Assembly: GCF_014202995.1 (NCBI RefSeq)
Contig: NZ_JACHIA010000024.1
Coordinates: 1 to 64,000, forward strand
Direction of reading: 5' to 3'
Length of the DNA: 64,000 nucleotides
DNA from: Longimicrobium terrae
Lineage (GTDB): Bacteria > Gemmatimonadota > Gemmatimonadetes > Longimicrobiales > Longimicrobiaceae
How positions within the stretch are numbered: the first letter of the stretch is position 1; every line of letters starts with the position of its first letter. A program made the translations under genes and the position numbers. Under the pieces are notes generated by a model. It was not told where the DNA came from. It was given only the letters and a program-made list of their open reading frames with translations, and did no database searches. Below are positions 8,231-17,907 of this stretch, piece by piece.

Positions 8231-9268
8231 ATGGTTTCGCTTTTCCGGCGCAACAAGAGCACGGTTGGCCTCGACATCGGCAGCGGGTTCATCAAGGTGG
8301 CCGTGGTGGATCATTCCGGCGCCGAACCCGAGCTGACGCACGTGTCGCACACGCCTCTGATCGCCGACGCGATCGTGGAGGGCGAGGTCATGGACCCGCA
8401 GATCGTGGTGGAGACGGTGCGTTCGCTGGTGGAAACGTCCGGACTCAAGCCCAAGCGGCTGATTTCGTCCGTGGGCGGCCGCGACGTGATGGTCAAGAAG
8501 ATCCAGATGGACCGCATGAAGGAGGCGGACGCGCGCGAGGTCATTCGCTGGGAGGCCGAGCAGTACGTTCCCTTCGACATGGAAAACGTGCAGCTGGACT
8601 TTCAGATTCTTGACCCGCTCGACGACGGCCTGCAGATGAGCGTGCTGCTGGTGGCCGCCAAGCGCGAGGTGGTGGACCAGCGGGTGGGGCTTCTGCGCGA
8701 CGCCGGGCTGTCGCCCGACGTGGTGGACGTGGACTCCTTTGCCCTGCACAACGCCTTCGAGTACAACTACCCCGAGGCCATGGAGGGGATCGTGGCCCTG
8801 GTGAACGTGGGCCACGAGATCGCCACGGTGAACGTGCTGCAGGACGGCGCCATGGTGCTTACCCGCGACGTGCCGTTCGGCTCGCGGCGCCTTCGCGAGG
8901 ACATGCGCCGCATGCACGGCCTGACGGTGGAAGAGGCCGACGCCGTGCTGCAGGGCCGCTCCGAGCGCGCGGGCGAGTTCAGCGAACTGCTGCGGCAGGG
9001 CGCGGACGACCTGGCGGTGGGCGTGGAGCGGGCGCTGGCCTTTCTGGGTGGCGACGCGGCGCCCGGCCGCGTGTACGTGTGCGGCGGCGGCGCCCGCATC
9101 CCGGGGATGGTGGACGTCCTTGCCGCCCGACTGCGCGCCCGCACAGAAGTGGCCTCGCCGCTGCAGCGGCTGCGCGTGCGCCCCGGTGTGACCTCGTTCG
9201 TGGCCGTCGACGAACTCGCCCCCATGCTCATGCTGTCGGTGGGCCTCGCGCTGCGCGGCGGCGCGTGA
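8231..9268 (+). CDS. pilM: Type IV pilus inner-membrane assembly protein PilM
   Basis: A 345-residue cytoplasmic actin-like ATPase-fold protein. The N-terminus MVSLFRRNKSTVGLDIGSGF and the following VAVVDHSG match the PilM signature and phosphate-1 loop. Other PilM features are VRWEAEQYVPFDMENVQLDF-type text around residues 105-125 and the C-terminal GGGARIPGMVDVL. PilM binds the cytoplasmic tail of PilN and links the motor to the alignment complex. ATG 8231 places the conserved MVSLFRR at the N-terminus; earlier in-frame starts would add Pro/Arg-rich sequence from the intergenic hairpin. pilN follows after 40 bases. Confidence 0.93.
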   Translation: MVSLFRRNKSTVGLDIGSGFIKVAVVDHSGAEPELTHVSHTPLIADAIVEGEVMDPQIVVETVRSLVETSGLKPKRLISSVGGRDVMVKKIQMDRMKEADAREVIRWEAEQYVPFDMENVQLDFQILDPLDDGLQMSVLLVAAKREVVDQRVGLLRDAGLSPDVVDVDSFALHNAFEYNYPEAMEGIVALVNVGHEIATVNVLQDGAMVLTRDVPFGSRRLREDMRRMHGLTVEEADAVLQGRSERAGEFSELLRQGADDLAVGVERALAFLGGDAAPGRVYVCGGGARIPGMVDVLAARLRARTEVASPLQRLRVRPGVTSFVAVDELAPMLMLSVGLALRGGA

Positions 9269-9308
9269 TTCCCGCCCGACCCTTCCGGAACGCTTCGGAG
9301 ACTTCCTC

Positions 9309-10046
9309 GTGATCGAGATCAACCTGCTTCCCGCCGGCGGTGGAGGCGCGCGCAAGCCGTCCGCCCGCCGGTCCTCGGGAAGCGTGAGCCTGCCCCGGGT
9401 GGGGGGTGAGCCGCGCATCGCCGGCCTCGCCGCCGCGCTCGTGCTGGGGCTCCTGTTCGCGGCCTACTTCACCTGGACCTCCGGTTCGCAGATCGCCGCG
9501 CTCAACGCCGACGTGGAGCGCGAGCAGGGCGATTCGGTGCGGCTGGAGGCCAGCATCGCCCGGCTCAAGACGCTGGACACGCGGCGCGACACCATCGACC
9601 GCAAGATCCAGGTGATCCGCAGCGTGGACGGCCGCCGCTTCGTGTGGCCGCACCTGATGGACGAGGTGAGCCGCGCCACGCCGCCGTACCTGTGGCTTAC
9701 CAAGCTGGCCGTGGCCGACGACGCCGGGGCGACCCCCGCCGCGCCGCCCCCGCCGCCGCGCACCGCCGCGGACTCCGCCAAGGCGAAGGCCGATTCCGCC
9801 GCCGCGGTGACCGCGGCGGGCGAGGGGCCCAGCTTCAACGTCGAGGGGAACGCGGGGAACACCCAGTCGCTCACCCGCTTCATGCGCAACCTGGAAGGGT
9901 CGCCCATGATCCGCGACGTGGCGCTGGTGACCAGCGAGCAGACCGACGTGCAGGGACGCAGCGTGCTGAAGTTCACCCTGGAGGCGCGCTGGGAAGACCC
10001 GGATCCGGCCTTCGTGCAGACCCTTCCCCTCGTAAGCACCCGATAA
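9309..10046 (+). CDS. pilN: Type IV pilus assembly protein PilN
   Basis: A 245-residue bitopic inner-membrane protein. The hallmark MIEINLLP at the extreme N-terminus is the PilM-binding motif, so the GTG start at 9309 is secure. One membrane helix (about residues 37-58, ALVLGLLFAAYFTW) is followed by a coiled coil and a periplasmic ferredoxin-like domain. A Pro/Ala/Asp-rich insert (about 140-175) interrupts the periplasmic region and is longer than in typical PilN. It pairs with PilO, whose gene starts four bases after this stop. Confidence 0.93.
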   Translation: MIEINLLPAGGGGARKPSARRSSGSVSLPRVGGEPRIAGLAAALVLGLLFAAYFTWTSGSQIAALNADVEREQGDSVRLEASIARLKTLDTRRDTIDRKIQVIRSVDGRRFVWPHLMDEVSRATPPYLWLTKLAVADDAGATPAAPPPPPRTAADSAKAKADSAAAVTAAGEGPSFNVEGNAGNTQSLTRFMRNLEGSPMIRDVALVTSEQTDVQGRSVLKFTLEARWEDPDPAFVQTLPLVSTR

Positions 10047-10050
10047 CCGA

Positions 10051-10671
10051 ATGGCGCTTCCTCCGCTTGAAGCGGCGCAGAAGAAGAACCTGCTGTACAT
10101 GGCCGTGATCGCGGCCCTGGCCGGCTTCGGGTTCTACAACCAGATCTACACTCCGCGCAGCGCGGAGATCGAAACGCTCGAAACCCGCCTGGAGTCGCTC
10201 AAGACGGTGAACTCGCGCAGCCGCGCCATCACCCAGGGCAACGAGGCCGCGGTGGACGAGCGGCTGGCGCTGTACCGCGAGCAGCTGGAACTGGCCGAGG
10301 GGCTGATTCCCTCCGCCGAGGAAGTGCCCAACCTGCTGGACGCGATTTCCGCCGAGGCGGCGCGCACCGGGGTGGAGTTGCAGTCCATTCAGCCCGTGGG
10401 CGCCACCGAGGAGGAGTACTACACCCGGCGCGTGTACGACCTGGCGGTGACGGGGCAGTACCACCAGATCGGCGAATTCCTCACCCGGGTGGCCTCGCTG
10501 CCGCGCGTGGTGACGCCCACCAACCTGACGGTGGGCCCGGAGTCGGCCACCCCCGGCGCGCCGGCCGCCCCCGCGGCCTCGCCCCGCGGCGGCACGTCGC
10601 TGCAGGCCCGCTTTTCCATTGAAACCTACGTGATTCCCTCCACTCCGATGGCCGATGACGCGAGCGCCTGA
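10051..10671 (+). CDS. pilO: Type IV pilus assembly protein PilO
   Basis: A 206-residue inner-membrane protein with a single N-terminal membrane helix (LLYMAVIAALAGFGFYNQIY, about residues 14-33), a coiled coil (SAEIETLETRLESLKTVNS) and a periplasmic PilO domain including the conserved-type LIPSAEEVPNLLDAIS segment. PilO heterodimerises with PilN and contacts PilP. The gene starts four bases after pilN and its end overlaps pilP by 17 bases. Confidence 0.93.
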   Translation: MALPPLEAAQKKNLLYMAVIAALAGFGFYNQIYTPRSAEIETLETRLESLKTVNSRSRAITQGNEAAVDERLALYREQLELAEGLIPSAEEVPNLLDAISAEAARTGVELQSIQPVGATEEEYYTRRVYDLAVTGQYHQIGEFLTRVASLPRVVTPTNLTVGPESATPGAPAAPAASPRGGTSLQARFSIETYVIPSTPMADDASA

Positions 10672-11224
10672 GCGCGCCCTGCGCGCCGGAATGGCGGTTC
10701 TGGCCCTGGCGGCTGGCACCGCCCTTTCCGCCCAGCAGCCGGCCCCCGCCGGCGCCGCGCCGGCCGTGGCGCCCGCGGCCGCGCCGGGGGCTCCGGCCGC
10801 CGCCGCGCTGCCGGAGGCCGACGTGTACCGCCGCGAGGTGTTCCGCTACCAGGCCGGCGGCCGCCCCGACCCGTTTCAGCCGCTGCTGAGCAGCGACGAC
10901 ATGGGGGTGCGCGCCCAGGACCTGCGCCTGGTGAGCATCGTGTTCAGCGGCAACGCGCGGCAGTCCATGGCCACATTCGCGCTTCCGGATTCCACCACGC
11001 GCGTGCGCCTGCGGCTGGGACAGCGCCTGGGCAGCGTGACCGTGGTGGCCATCACCCCGCGCCGGGTGGACCTGCGCGAGGACGAGATGGGGGTGAGCCG
11101 CGTGTACTCGTACGAGGTGCAGCGCGCCCCCCGCGCCACCAGCGCGCCCCCGGCCGCGGCGCCGGCGATCGTTCCCGCCGCGCCCCCCGCGGCATCCGCG
11201 CCCGCCACCGGGCGCCGTCCGTAA
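10655..11224 (+). CDS. pilP: Type IV pilus assembly protein PilP-like
   Basis: A 189-residue periplasmic protein with a signal-like N-terminus (GMAVLALAAGTALSAQQ), an Ala/Pro-rich linker, then a compact domain with YQAGGRPDPFQPLL, the pattern that precedes the PilP beta domain, and VSIVFSGNARQSMATF. Classical PilP is a lipoprotein, but no lipobox Cys is present here. PilP bridges PilN/PilO to the secretin. The ATG overlaps pilO by 17 bases and the stop shares bases with the pilQ start (TAATG), so the operon is tightly coupled. Confidence 0.85.
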   Translation: MTRAPERALRAGMAVLALAAGTALSAQQPAPAGAAPAVAPAAAPGAPAAAALPEADVYRREVFRYQAGGRPDPFQPLLSSDDMGVRAQDLRLVSIVFSGNARQSMATFALPDSTTRVRLRLGQRLGSVTVVAITPRRVDLREDEMGVSRVYSYEVQRAPRATSAPPAAAPAIVPAAPPAASAPATGRRP

Positions 11225-13035
11225 TGCCCATGACGACCAAGAGGCTTTCGATGATCGTGCGCAATGCATGGATGGCGCTGCTGCTGGCCGTGGCGCCCGC
11301 GCCCCTGACCGCCGCCCCCGCGGCCTTCCCCGCTCCCTCGGCGCCGCGCGCGCTGGACGGCAGCGTGGCGGCCCTGCGGCTGGAAGGCCGTGAGGGCCGC
11401 ACCGAACTGACGGTGGACATCGCCGGCGGCGACGTGGCCTGGACCGATTTCACCCTGTCGGGCCCGCCCCGCGTGGTGGTGGACATTCAGAACGCCCGCC
11501 TGGGACTTCCCGCGCGGCAGTACGCCGGGCTGGACCGCGGCGGCGTGCGCGCGGTGCGCACCAGCCAGTACGCGGAGGACGTGGTGCGGCTGGTGCTGGA
11601 CCTGGACCGCGACACCGGCTACCGCGTGGAGCGGGTGGCCGGCGGACTGCGCATCGTGCTGGCCTCCGGCGCCACGGCCTTTGCCCCGTGGAGCAGCGGA
11701 GCCGGCTCGCAGGCGGCCGCCCCGGCGCCCCGGCGCACGGAAACGCGTCCCGCCGCGCCGCAGCAGCAGCCCAGCCAGGCGCGCCGCATCACGGTGAGCT
11801 TTCAGAACAGCGAAATGCGCGACGTGCTCGCGACCTTCGCCGAGTTTTCCGGCCGCTCCATCATCGCCGGGACCGACGTGTCGGGGATCGTGGTGGACGG
11901 CGTATCGTTCAGCAACCAGCCCTGGGACGTGGCCCTGCGCACCCTGCTGCAGGCCTACGGGCTGGCGGCCGAGGAGCTCGAGGGCGGGCTGATCCGGGTG
12001 GACGCCATCGCGCGGCTGGTGGAGCGCGCCGCGGCCGAGCCCGTGGTCACGCGCCCCTTCCGCGTCAACTACGTCCCCGCCGGCGACCTGGCCAGCACCT
12101 TCAGCAAGCTGATCACCGACCGTGGCAACATCGTCGCCGACACCAGCACCAACACGCTGGTGGTGACGGACGTGGAGCGGGTGGTGCGCGACGTGGAGCA
12201 GCTGCTTCGCCAGCTGGACGTGCCCGCGGCGCAGGTGGCCATCGAGGCCAAGATCATCTTCGTGGACCGCACGCAGCTCGAGGCGCTGGGCATTCAGTAC
12301 GACCTCAAGGACTTTGGCGGCAACGGCTTCGGCTCGCTGGTCAACAACCCCGTCTACGACCCCACCACGGGGCTGCCGACGGGTGAAAACACCGTCAACG
12401 ACCAGTTTCTGCTGGGCGGCCCCTCGGTGGGCGCGGTGGGCAACGCGTCGTCGGACATCGACGACGCCTCGCTGAACGTGGCCGTGTCGCTGCTGCTGGC
12501 CAACCGCTTTTCGCTCGTGGCGCTGATCAGCGCCCTGCAGAGCACCGAACTGGCCGACGTGCAGGCCACCCCGCAGATCACCACGCTGGACAACCGTACG
12601 GCGCGCATCTTCGTGGGGCAGGAAATCACCTTCCTGACCGCGTCCACGCAGGGCGGCGCCTCGCCCACCGGCGGCGTGACGCTGCAGCCGGTGCAGGTGG
12701 AGGCGGGGATCGAACTGGAAGTGACCCCGCACATTACCGACGACGGCCGCGTGCGGCTGAGCCTGCGCGCGGAAAACAGCGACGCGGGAACCACCAACGC
12801 CAACCTGCTGAACGTGACCCGCCAGCAGGCCGAAAACCAGGTGCTGGTGGCCGACGGCGAGACCGCCGTCATCGGCGGGCTGACCGTGTCGCGGCTGCGC
12901 GAAACGCGCAGCGGCATCCCGTTCCTCATGGACCTCCCGTTCATCGGCGGACTGTTCCGGGTGAACGAGCGCCGCGAGCAGAAGCAGGACCTGCTCATCC
13001 TTGTCACCCCGCATATCGTGCGGCAGGATCCCTGA
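11224..13035 (+). CDS. pilQ: Type IV pilus secretin PilQ
   Basis: A 603-residue outer-membrane secretin that forms the pilus exit pore. In order: signal peptide (about 1-35), one AMIN domain (about 50-145) for peptidoglycan/envelope contacts, an STN/N0 domain (about 190-265), an N1-type domain (RPFRVNYVPAGDLASTF onward) and the secretin barrel domain ending in a typical VPFLMDLPFIGGLF-like strand and KQDLLILVTPHIV. Only one AMIN domain is visible, whereas proteobacterial PilQ often has two. Start at 11224 overlaps the pilP stop; ATG 11230 is an alternative. Confidence 0.94.
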   Translation: MPMTTKRLSMIVRNAWMALLLAVAPAPLTAAPAAFPAPSAPRALDGSVAALRLEGREGRTELTVDIAGGDVAWTDFTLSGPPRVVVDIQNARLGLPARQYAGLDRGGVRAVRTSQYAEDVVRLVLDLDRDTGYRVERVAGGLRIVLASGATAFAPWSSGAGSQAAAPAPRRTETRPAAPQQQPSQARRITVSFQNSEMRDVLATFAEFSGRSIIAGTDVSGIVVDGVSFSNQPWDVALRTLLQAYGLAAEELEGGLIRVDAIARLVERAAAEPVVTRPFRVNYVPAGDLASTFSKLITDRGNIVADTSTNTLVVTDVERVVRDVEQLLRQLDVPAAQVAIEAKIIFVDRTQLEALGIQYDLKDFGGNGFGSLVNNPVYDPTTGLPTGENTVNDQFLLGGPSVGAVGNASSDIDDASLNVAVSLLLANRFSLVALISALQSTELADVQATPQITTLDNRTARIFVGQEITFLTASTQGGASPTGGVTLQPVQVEAGIELEVTPHITDDGRVRLSLRAENSDAGTTNANLLNVTRQQAENQVLVADGETAVIGGLTVSRLRETRSGIPFLMDLPFIGGLFRVNERREQKQDLLILVTPHIVRQDP

Positions 13036-13066
13036 CCGCATCCTCCCTCCGCAGGTCGTACCGATC

Positions 13067-16000
13067 ATGAAATTCCTCCGTAGCCGGGCCGCCCTGGGGG
13101 CGGCCCTGGCACTCGTCGCCGCGCTGGCGGCGTGCGATTCGGGCACCAACCCGTTCAGGCCGGTTCCTCCGGTTACGGGCCCCGGCGGCAGTGACGCCGT
13201 GAAGCCCACCGTCGACGTGCTCCTGCCCACCGCGCAGGCGGCCACCGTCAACGTGGGCGATTCCGTGTTCGTGCGCGCCCGCGTGCGCGACGACCGCGGC
13301 GTGGTGAGTGCCCGCTTCCAGGCCTTTGCCGTGCGCGGCCGCCCGGAGCTGGGCACCGACACCGCCATCGCGCGCTTCGCCGAAAAGGTGGTGGACCTGC
13401 GGACGGCCGGGCGCGCGGTGACCGACACCACCCTGGACCGCTTCCTCCTGGCCACCACCGACACCCTCGCCGAGAACGGCGTGCTGGTGGTGGTGACGGC
13501 CACCGACTCCGCCGGCAACAGCACCGCCGACACCACGCGCATCAACCTGGTGTCGCGCACGGTCGCGCCCACGGTGCAGATCCTGTCGCCGACCGCGGCT
13601 TCGGGAGTGGTGCCGGTGGGTGACTCCATCTTCGTCAGCGCCCGCGTGGGCGACGACCGCCGGCTGGCGCGGGTGACCTTCTCCGGCTTTTCGCTGCGCG
13701 GCGACCCCGCGCTGGGAACGGCGGTGGTGGTTCCGCGCTTCGTGCCCAAGGAGGTCAACCTGGCCACCGCGGGGCGCGCGGTGACGGATACGGTGCTCAA
13801 CCGCTTCCTGAACGCCACCGGCGACACGGTGCGCGAGTCCGGGGTCTACGTGGTGGTGACGGCGACGGACTCGTCGGGCTTCACCACCTCGGACACGGTG
13901 CAGATCACCATTGGCGGGGCCGGGGTGGTGCCGCAGGTGGAGATCACCGCGCCGGCGACCGGGACCACGGTGGTTCTGGGCGATCCGCTCCTGGTCCGCG
14001 CGCGGGCGCAGGACGACCGCCGCCTGGCCAGCGTGAGCTTCAGCGCCTACTCGGTGCGCGGCAACCCGGCGCAGGGCACGGGCGAAATCGTCCCCCGCTA
14101 CGTCACGCGTACGGTGGACATGTCCACGGGGCGCGCGGTGCGCGACACGGTGGTGGAGCGGGTGCTGATGGCCACGCCCGACACGGTGCGCGAACCCAAC
14201 GTGTACGTGGTGGTGACGGCGACGGACTCCACGGGTCTGTCCCGGTCCGACACCGTGCTCATCAACATCGCGGGGCCCAGCGCGGCGCCGACGGTGGACA
14301 TCCTGGTTCCCAACGCGTCGGCGGACTCCGTCGGCGTGGGCGACTCCCTCTTCGTGCAGGCGCGGGTGCAGGACGACCGCCGCCTGGCGCGGGTGGTGTT
14401 CCAGTCCTTCTCCGTGCGCGGAAGCGTGGCGCTGGGAACGGACACCGTGGTGGTGCGCCACGCGCCGCGTACGGTGGACCTGACGGCCGGCGGGGTGGCG
14501 ACGCGCGACACCGTCATCGGCCGGTTCCTGCCGGCCACCAGCGACACCATCCGCGAAACGGGTGTGTACGTGGTGGTGACGGCGACGGACACCTCCGGCA
14601 TCTCGCGGGCGGACACGGCGCGCATCACCATCTCCGGGGCCGGCGTGGCGCCGCAGGTGGACATCACCGCGCCCACGGAGGGTGCGTCGGTGCTGCTGGG
14701 CGACCCGCTGCTGGTGCGCGCGAGGGTGCGCGACGACCGGCGGGTAGCGAGCGTGACCCTGTCGGCGTTCTCGGTGCGCGGCAACCCCGCGCAGGGAACG
14801 GGCGTGGTGGTGCAGCGCTACGCGCCGCGGACGGTGGATCTGTCGTCCGGGCGCGCGGTGCGCGACACGGTGCTGGAGCGGGTGCTGGAGGCCACGGCCG
14901 ACACGGCGCGCGAATCCGGCGTGTACGTGGTGGTGACGGCGACGGACTCGTCCGGGCTGTCGCGCTCCGACACGGTGCGTATCACCATCGCGGGCCCCAG
15001 CGCGGCGCCTTCGGTGGACATCATCCTTCCCGACACGCGCACGGGCACCATCGCGGTGGGCGACTCGCTCTTCGTGCGGGCCCGGGTGCAGGACGACCGG
15101 CGCCTGGCGCGCGTGGTGTTCCAGTCCTTTTCGGTGCGCGGCCGGCCGGAGCTGGGAACGGACACGGTCGTTGCGAGGTTCGCCCCCAAGGAAGTGGATC
15201 TGACGGCCGGCGGGCGCACGGTGCGCGACACGGTGGTCGACCGCTTCCTGCTGGCGACGTCGGACACCGCGCGTGAAACGGGCGTGCTGGTGGTGGTGAC
15301 GGCCATCGACTCGGCCGGGCTCAGCACTTCCGACACGGCGCGCATTTCCATCGGCGGGCCGCGGGTGCAGGTCACCGTTCCCGCCGGGCAGGACCCGCGC
15401 GGCGGCTCGGACCTGCGGGTGCGGGTGGTGGCGGAAGACGCGCGCGACCTGATCGGGTCGGTGCGGGTGCGCGTGTCCGGCGCCTTTGCCTATGACCAGA
15501 CGATCACGCTCGCCGCGCCGCGCGCGGTGCTCGACACCGTGCTGGTGATCGCCATTCCGCCGCTTCCCACGGACGGGGTGATCACCATCGACGCCAGCAC
15601 CATCTCCGGCTCGCTGCAGCCGGGCGTGGCGGTGCCCATTCAGGTGTCGGTGCGGGCGGCGGAGCTGGACCGGGTGCGGCCGCGCACCACCTTCGTGCCC
15701 GACGTGCGGGCCACGGTGGAGCAGGGCGACACCTTCCAGGTCACGGTGACCGGGGTGGATGAAACGCGGGTGGACTCGGTGGGCGTCACGGTGCTCGCCA
15801 TCCGCCGCAGCGGGCCCCGGCCCGACACCCTGCGCGTGTACCGCGGCGCGGGGCCGGTCACCACGGGCATCTTCCGCTTCCAGATCTCGGACCTGGGGCT
15901 GAACCCGCTGGACACGGCCGGGGTGGACCTGGAAGTCACGGCCTGGTCCAAGGACAGCAGCGGCAACTGCGGGGCGGCGGTGTCGCCCAACACGCCGCAG

Positions 16001-17386
16001 CAGCTGGAGTGCGTGGCGGGGCCGGGCGGGGTGGTGCTCAGCACGGTGAGCGGCCGCGTGATTCCGGTGTTCATCGCCCGCGGCACCACGGTGGCGCGCC
16101 CCAGCGGCGGCGCCGACGTAATCGCCGACCTGGTGGCGGACTCGCGGTTCGTCTACCTGTCCAACTTCACCCGCAACCGGGTGGAGGTGCTGCCCCTGGG
16201 CGGGCGCGAGTACGCGCAGCCGGTGACGGTGGGCTCGCAGCCCTGGGGTCTGGCCATCGGGCGCACGGGTGACTCGCTGTACGTGGCCAACAGCGGCGGC
16301 ACCAACTTCTCGGTGGTTCCGCTGGGCGGCCCGGTGCTGGCCGAGGCCACCAGCCGCCGCATCTTCACGCGGAACGAGCGGCTGTTCGCGCTCACGTACG
16401 AGCCGGACTCGGGCAAGGTGGGCCAGGTTACGCTCATCGACTACAGCGACCGCCCGCAGTTCGTGGCGCAGACGAGCAACGGGCTGCTGGTGTACTCCAC
16501 CCGTCCCACGGCGGCGGCCAGCGACGGCACGGTGCGCATCTACGACCCGCGCAAGCTTCGGTCGGAGATCTTTACCGGGTACGTGGACCGCCACACCGGC
16601 GGCCGGGCGATCGTGGTGAACGCCGACTCGGCCTTCCTGCTCCGCCTGCAGCAGGTGCGCGTCTGCCCGCGGGCGCGCTTCGGCGACACGTCGCTGCCGC
16701 CCTGCATCGACGGCAACGCGTACTCGGTGTCGGCGCAGCTGGACTCGCTGCGCGCGCTACCGGCCAACGCGCAGGGCGGGCGCTACGACACGCGCCTGGA
16801 CATCGGCGCCGACATCGACGAGGTCGGGTTCTCCGACACGACCTTCGTGGCGACCAGCACCGACCGCAACTACGTGGCGGTGGGCGAGGGCGCGCGCGAC
16901 AACGCGCGGATCCCGCTGTTCCAGGTGGCCGGCGACTCGCTGCTGCTGCGGGGCGACGTGCGGGACCTGATCAGCAACTCGGCGGACCGGGTGATCGGGC
17001 TGGGGTTGAACCTGGACGGCTCGCTGGGCGTGGCCCGGGGCAACGAGGCGTACTTCTTCAACAACGAGCTGCGGCGGCAGGGCAGCCTGCTGCTGGGCCA
17101 GCCCACCGGGGGCGTGGCCATGCACCCGCAGAGCGCCATGTACCCCACCGGCAGCGTGCGCCTGGCGTTCGTGTCCGGTGTGGAGAACGGCCGCTTCTTC
17201 ATCGACGTGGTGGACGCATTCAGCTTCGAGCGGAAGAAGCGGGTGTTCACGCGTGACCCGGTGGTGGGCGCGCTGGTGGTGGCGCCCCGCGCCACCGGGG
17301 ACGCTCCGAACGTGAACCTGCGCCTGTACGCCCTCACTTCGGGCGGCGTGCTGGGGCTGGAACTGACCAACGAGGACCTGCAGTAG
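13067..17386 (+). CDS. Large secreted lipoprotein with six 120-residue beta repeats
   Basis: A 1,439-residue lipoprotein. The signal peptide MKFLRSRAALGAALALVAAL ends in the lipobox LAAC with lipidated C23. Residues 45-765 are six near-identical repeats of about 119-121 residues, each with an opening P-x-V-x-I-x-P strand, VGDS/LGDP, VRARVQDDRR and VYVVVTATDSSG, typical of bacterial Ig-like beta sandwiches. A divergent seventh unit and a region resembling a beta-propeller (VADSRFVYLSNFTRNRVEVL, SLYVANSGGTNFSVVPLGG) follow. There is no sortase or C-terminal anchor. It starts 31 bases after pilQ and ends at a strong terminator, so it is probably co-transcribed with the secretin; a pilus-associated surface adhesin or scaffold is plausible but unproven. 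Confidence 0.85.
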   Translation: MKFLRSRAALGAALALVAALAACDSGTNPFRPVPPVTGPGGSDAVKPTVDVLLPTAQAATVNVGDSVFVRARVRDDRGVVSARFQAFAVRGRPELGTDTAIARFAEKVVDLRTAGRAVTDTTLDRFLLATTDTLAENGVLVVVTATDSAGNSTADTTRINLVSRTVAPTVQILSPTAASGVVPVGDSIFVSARVGDDRRLARVTFSGFSLRGDPALGTAVVVPRFVPKEVNLATAGRAVTDTVLNRFLNATGDTVRESGVYVVVTATDSSGFTTSDTVQITIGGAGVVPQVEITAPATGTTVVLGDPLLVRARAQDDRRLASVSFSAYSVRGNPAQGTGEIVPRYVTRTVDMSTGRAVRDTVVERVLMATPDTVREPNVYVVVTATDSTGLSRSDTVLINIAGPSAAPTVDILVPNASADSVGVGDSLFVQARVQDDRRLARVVFQSFSVRGSVALGTDTVVVRHAPRTVDLTAGGVATRDTVIGRFLPATSDTIRETGVYVVVTATDTSGISRADTARITISGAGVAPQVDITAPTEGASVLLGDPLLVRARVRDDRRVASVTLSAFSVRGNPAQGTGVVVQRYAPRTVDLSSGRAVRDTVLERVLEATADTARESGVYVVVTATDSSGLSRSDTVRITIAGPSAAPSVDIILPDTRTGTIAVGDSLFVRARVQDDRRLARVVFQSFSVRGRPELGTDTVVARFAPKEVDLTAGGRTVRDTVVDRFLLATSDTARETGVLVVVTAIDSAGLSTSDTARISIGGPRVQVTVPAGQDPRGGSDLRVRVVAEDARDLIGSVRVRVSGAFAYDQTITLAAPRAVLDTVLVIAIPPLPTDGVITIDASTISGSLQPGVAVPIQVSVRAAELDRVRPRTTFVPDVRATVEQGDTFQVTVTGVDETRVDSVGVTVLAIRRSGPRPDTLRVYRGAGPVTTGIFRFQISDLGLNPLDTAGVDLEVTAWSKDSSGNCGAAVSPNTPQQLECVAGPGGVVLSTVSGRVIPVFIARGTTVARPSGGADVIADLVADSRFVYLSNFTRNRVEVLPLGGREYAQPVTVGSQPWGLAIGRTGDSLYVANSGGTNFSVVPLGGPVLAEATSRRIFTRNERLFALTYEPDSGKVGQVTLIDYSDRPQFVAQTSNGLLVYSTRPTAAASDGTVRIYDPRKLRSEIFTGYVDRHTGGRAIVVNADSAFLLRLQQVRVCPRARFGDTSLPPCIDGNAYSVSAQLDSLRALPANAQGGRYDTRLDIGADIDEVGFSDTTFVATSTDRNYVAVGEGARDNARIPLFQVAGDSLLLRGDVRDLISNSADRVIGLGLNLDGSLGVARGNEAYFFNNELRRQGSLLLGQPTGGVAMHPQSAMYPTGSVRLAFVSGVENGRFFIDVVDAFSFERKKRVFTRDPVVGALVVAPRATGDAPNVNLRLYALTSGGVLGLELTNEDLQ
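13199..15360 (+). repeat. Six in-frame tandem repeats of 357 or 363 bp
   Basis: The conserved Pro codon of each unit falls at 13205, 13568, 13931, 14288, 14651 and 15008, giving spacings of 363, 363, 357, 363 and 357. Units 3 and 5 share LGDPLLVRAR and GNPAQGTG; units 4 and 6 share VGDSLFV, RLARVVFQSFSVRG and LGTDTVV. The higher-order period is therefore a 720-bp pair, as expected if a two-unit block was duplicated. Confidence 0.9.
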
Positions 17387-17410
17387 TCCTCCGCGGCGAA
17401 CGGATGAGGC

Positions 17411-17445
17411 GGGGGCCCGGCGCAATGCCGGGCCCCCGCTTCGTT
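17411..17445 (+). terminator. Intrinsic terminator after the pilus operon
   Basis: GGGGGCCCGGC (17411-17421) pairs perfectly with GCCGGGCCCCC (17427-17437) around GCAAT, followed by GCTTCGTTTT. It lies 25 bases after the lipoprotein stop. Confidence 0.85.
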
Positions 17446-17907
17446 TTCCGGATGATGAACCGCACCGGTGCGGATGCGCCGCGACGATGGCGGAAACTCC
17501 CCGATGGATGGTCGGCGCCACCTGCTCGCGGTCCCGCCGTGCCACCCCACGGCGGCGCCCCGGCACTGTCCGCCACGCACGACATCCGCGCCCACAGTCC
17601 GCGCAGGCGGACTTCGTGTTTTTCGAGGTGCGGTTTCAACCGCCGGACTCATCCCGCCGCCACACACTATCTTCTTTCTAAACCTGATCATTCCCGCGGA
17701 TTGGATCGGCGAGGCGAGGGGCCGGTCCCGATCGTTATCTCCCGCACCCCCTAGCAGGGATGAGCCGCGGCGGGGACTTCCGGACAGTGCAAGCGCGGTT
17801 TTGGACGTCCGCGGAGCCGCCGATCCGGAAACATCGCGCCGCGGCTCCGGCGGGGAATGTGGCTCCGGCACTGGCGCCCGCCCGCGCCGCACGTTTTATT
17901 TCCTCCC
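17446..17907. other. Intergenic region before aroC with a partial dispersed repeat
   Basis: No gene is supported. About 17585-17660 is a partial copy of the dispersed repeat (GTCCGCGCAGGCGGACTTCG, then TTTTTCGAGGTGCGGTTTC and AACCGCCGG). A locally AT-richer patch at 17660-17740 (CACACACTATCTTCTTTCTA) is a likely promoter zone for the aroC operon, but I cannot place boxes. Confidence 0.5.

Noticed and set aside
10876-13827. Long minus-strand open frame opposite pilP-pilQ and the lipoprotein
   Set aside because: It crosses three convincing plus-strand genes and shows no family motif or ribosome-binding site.
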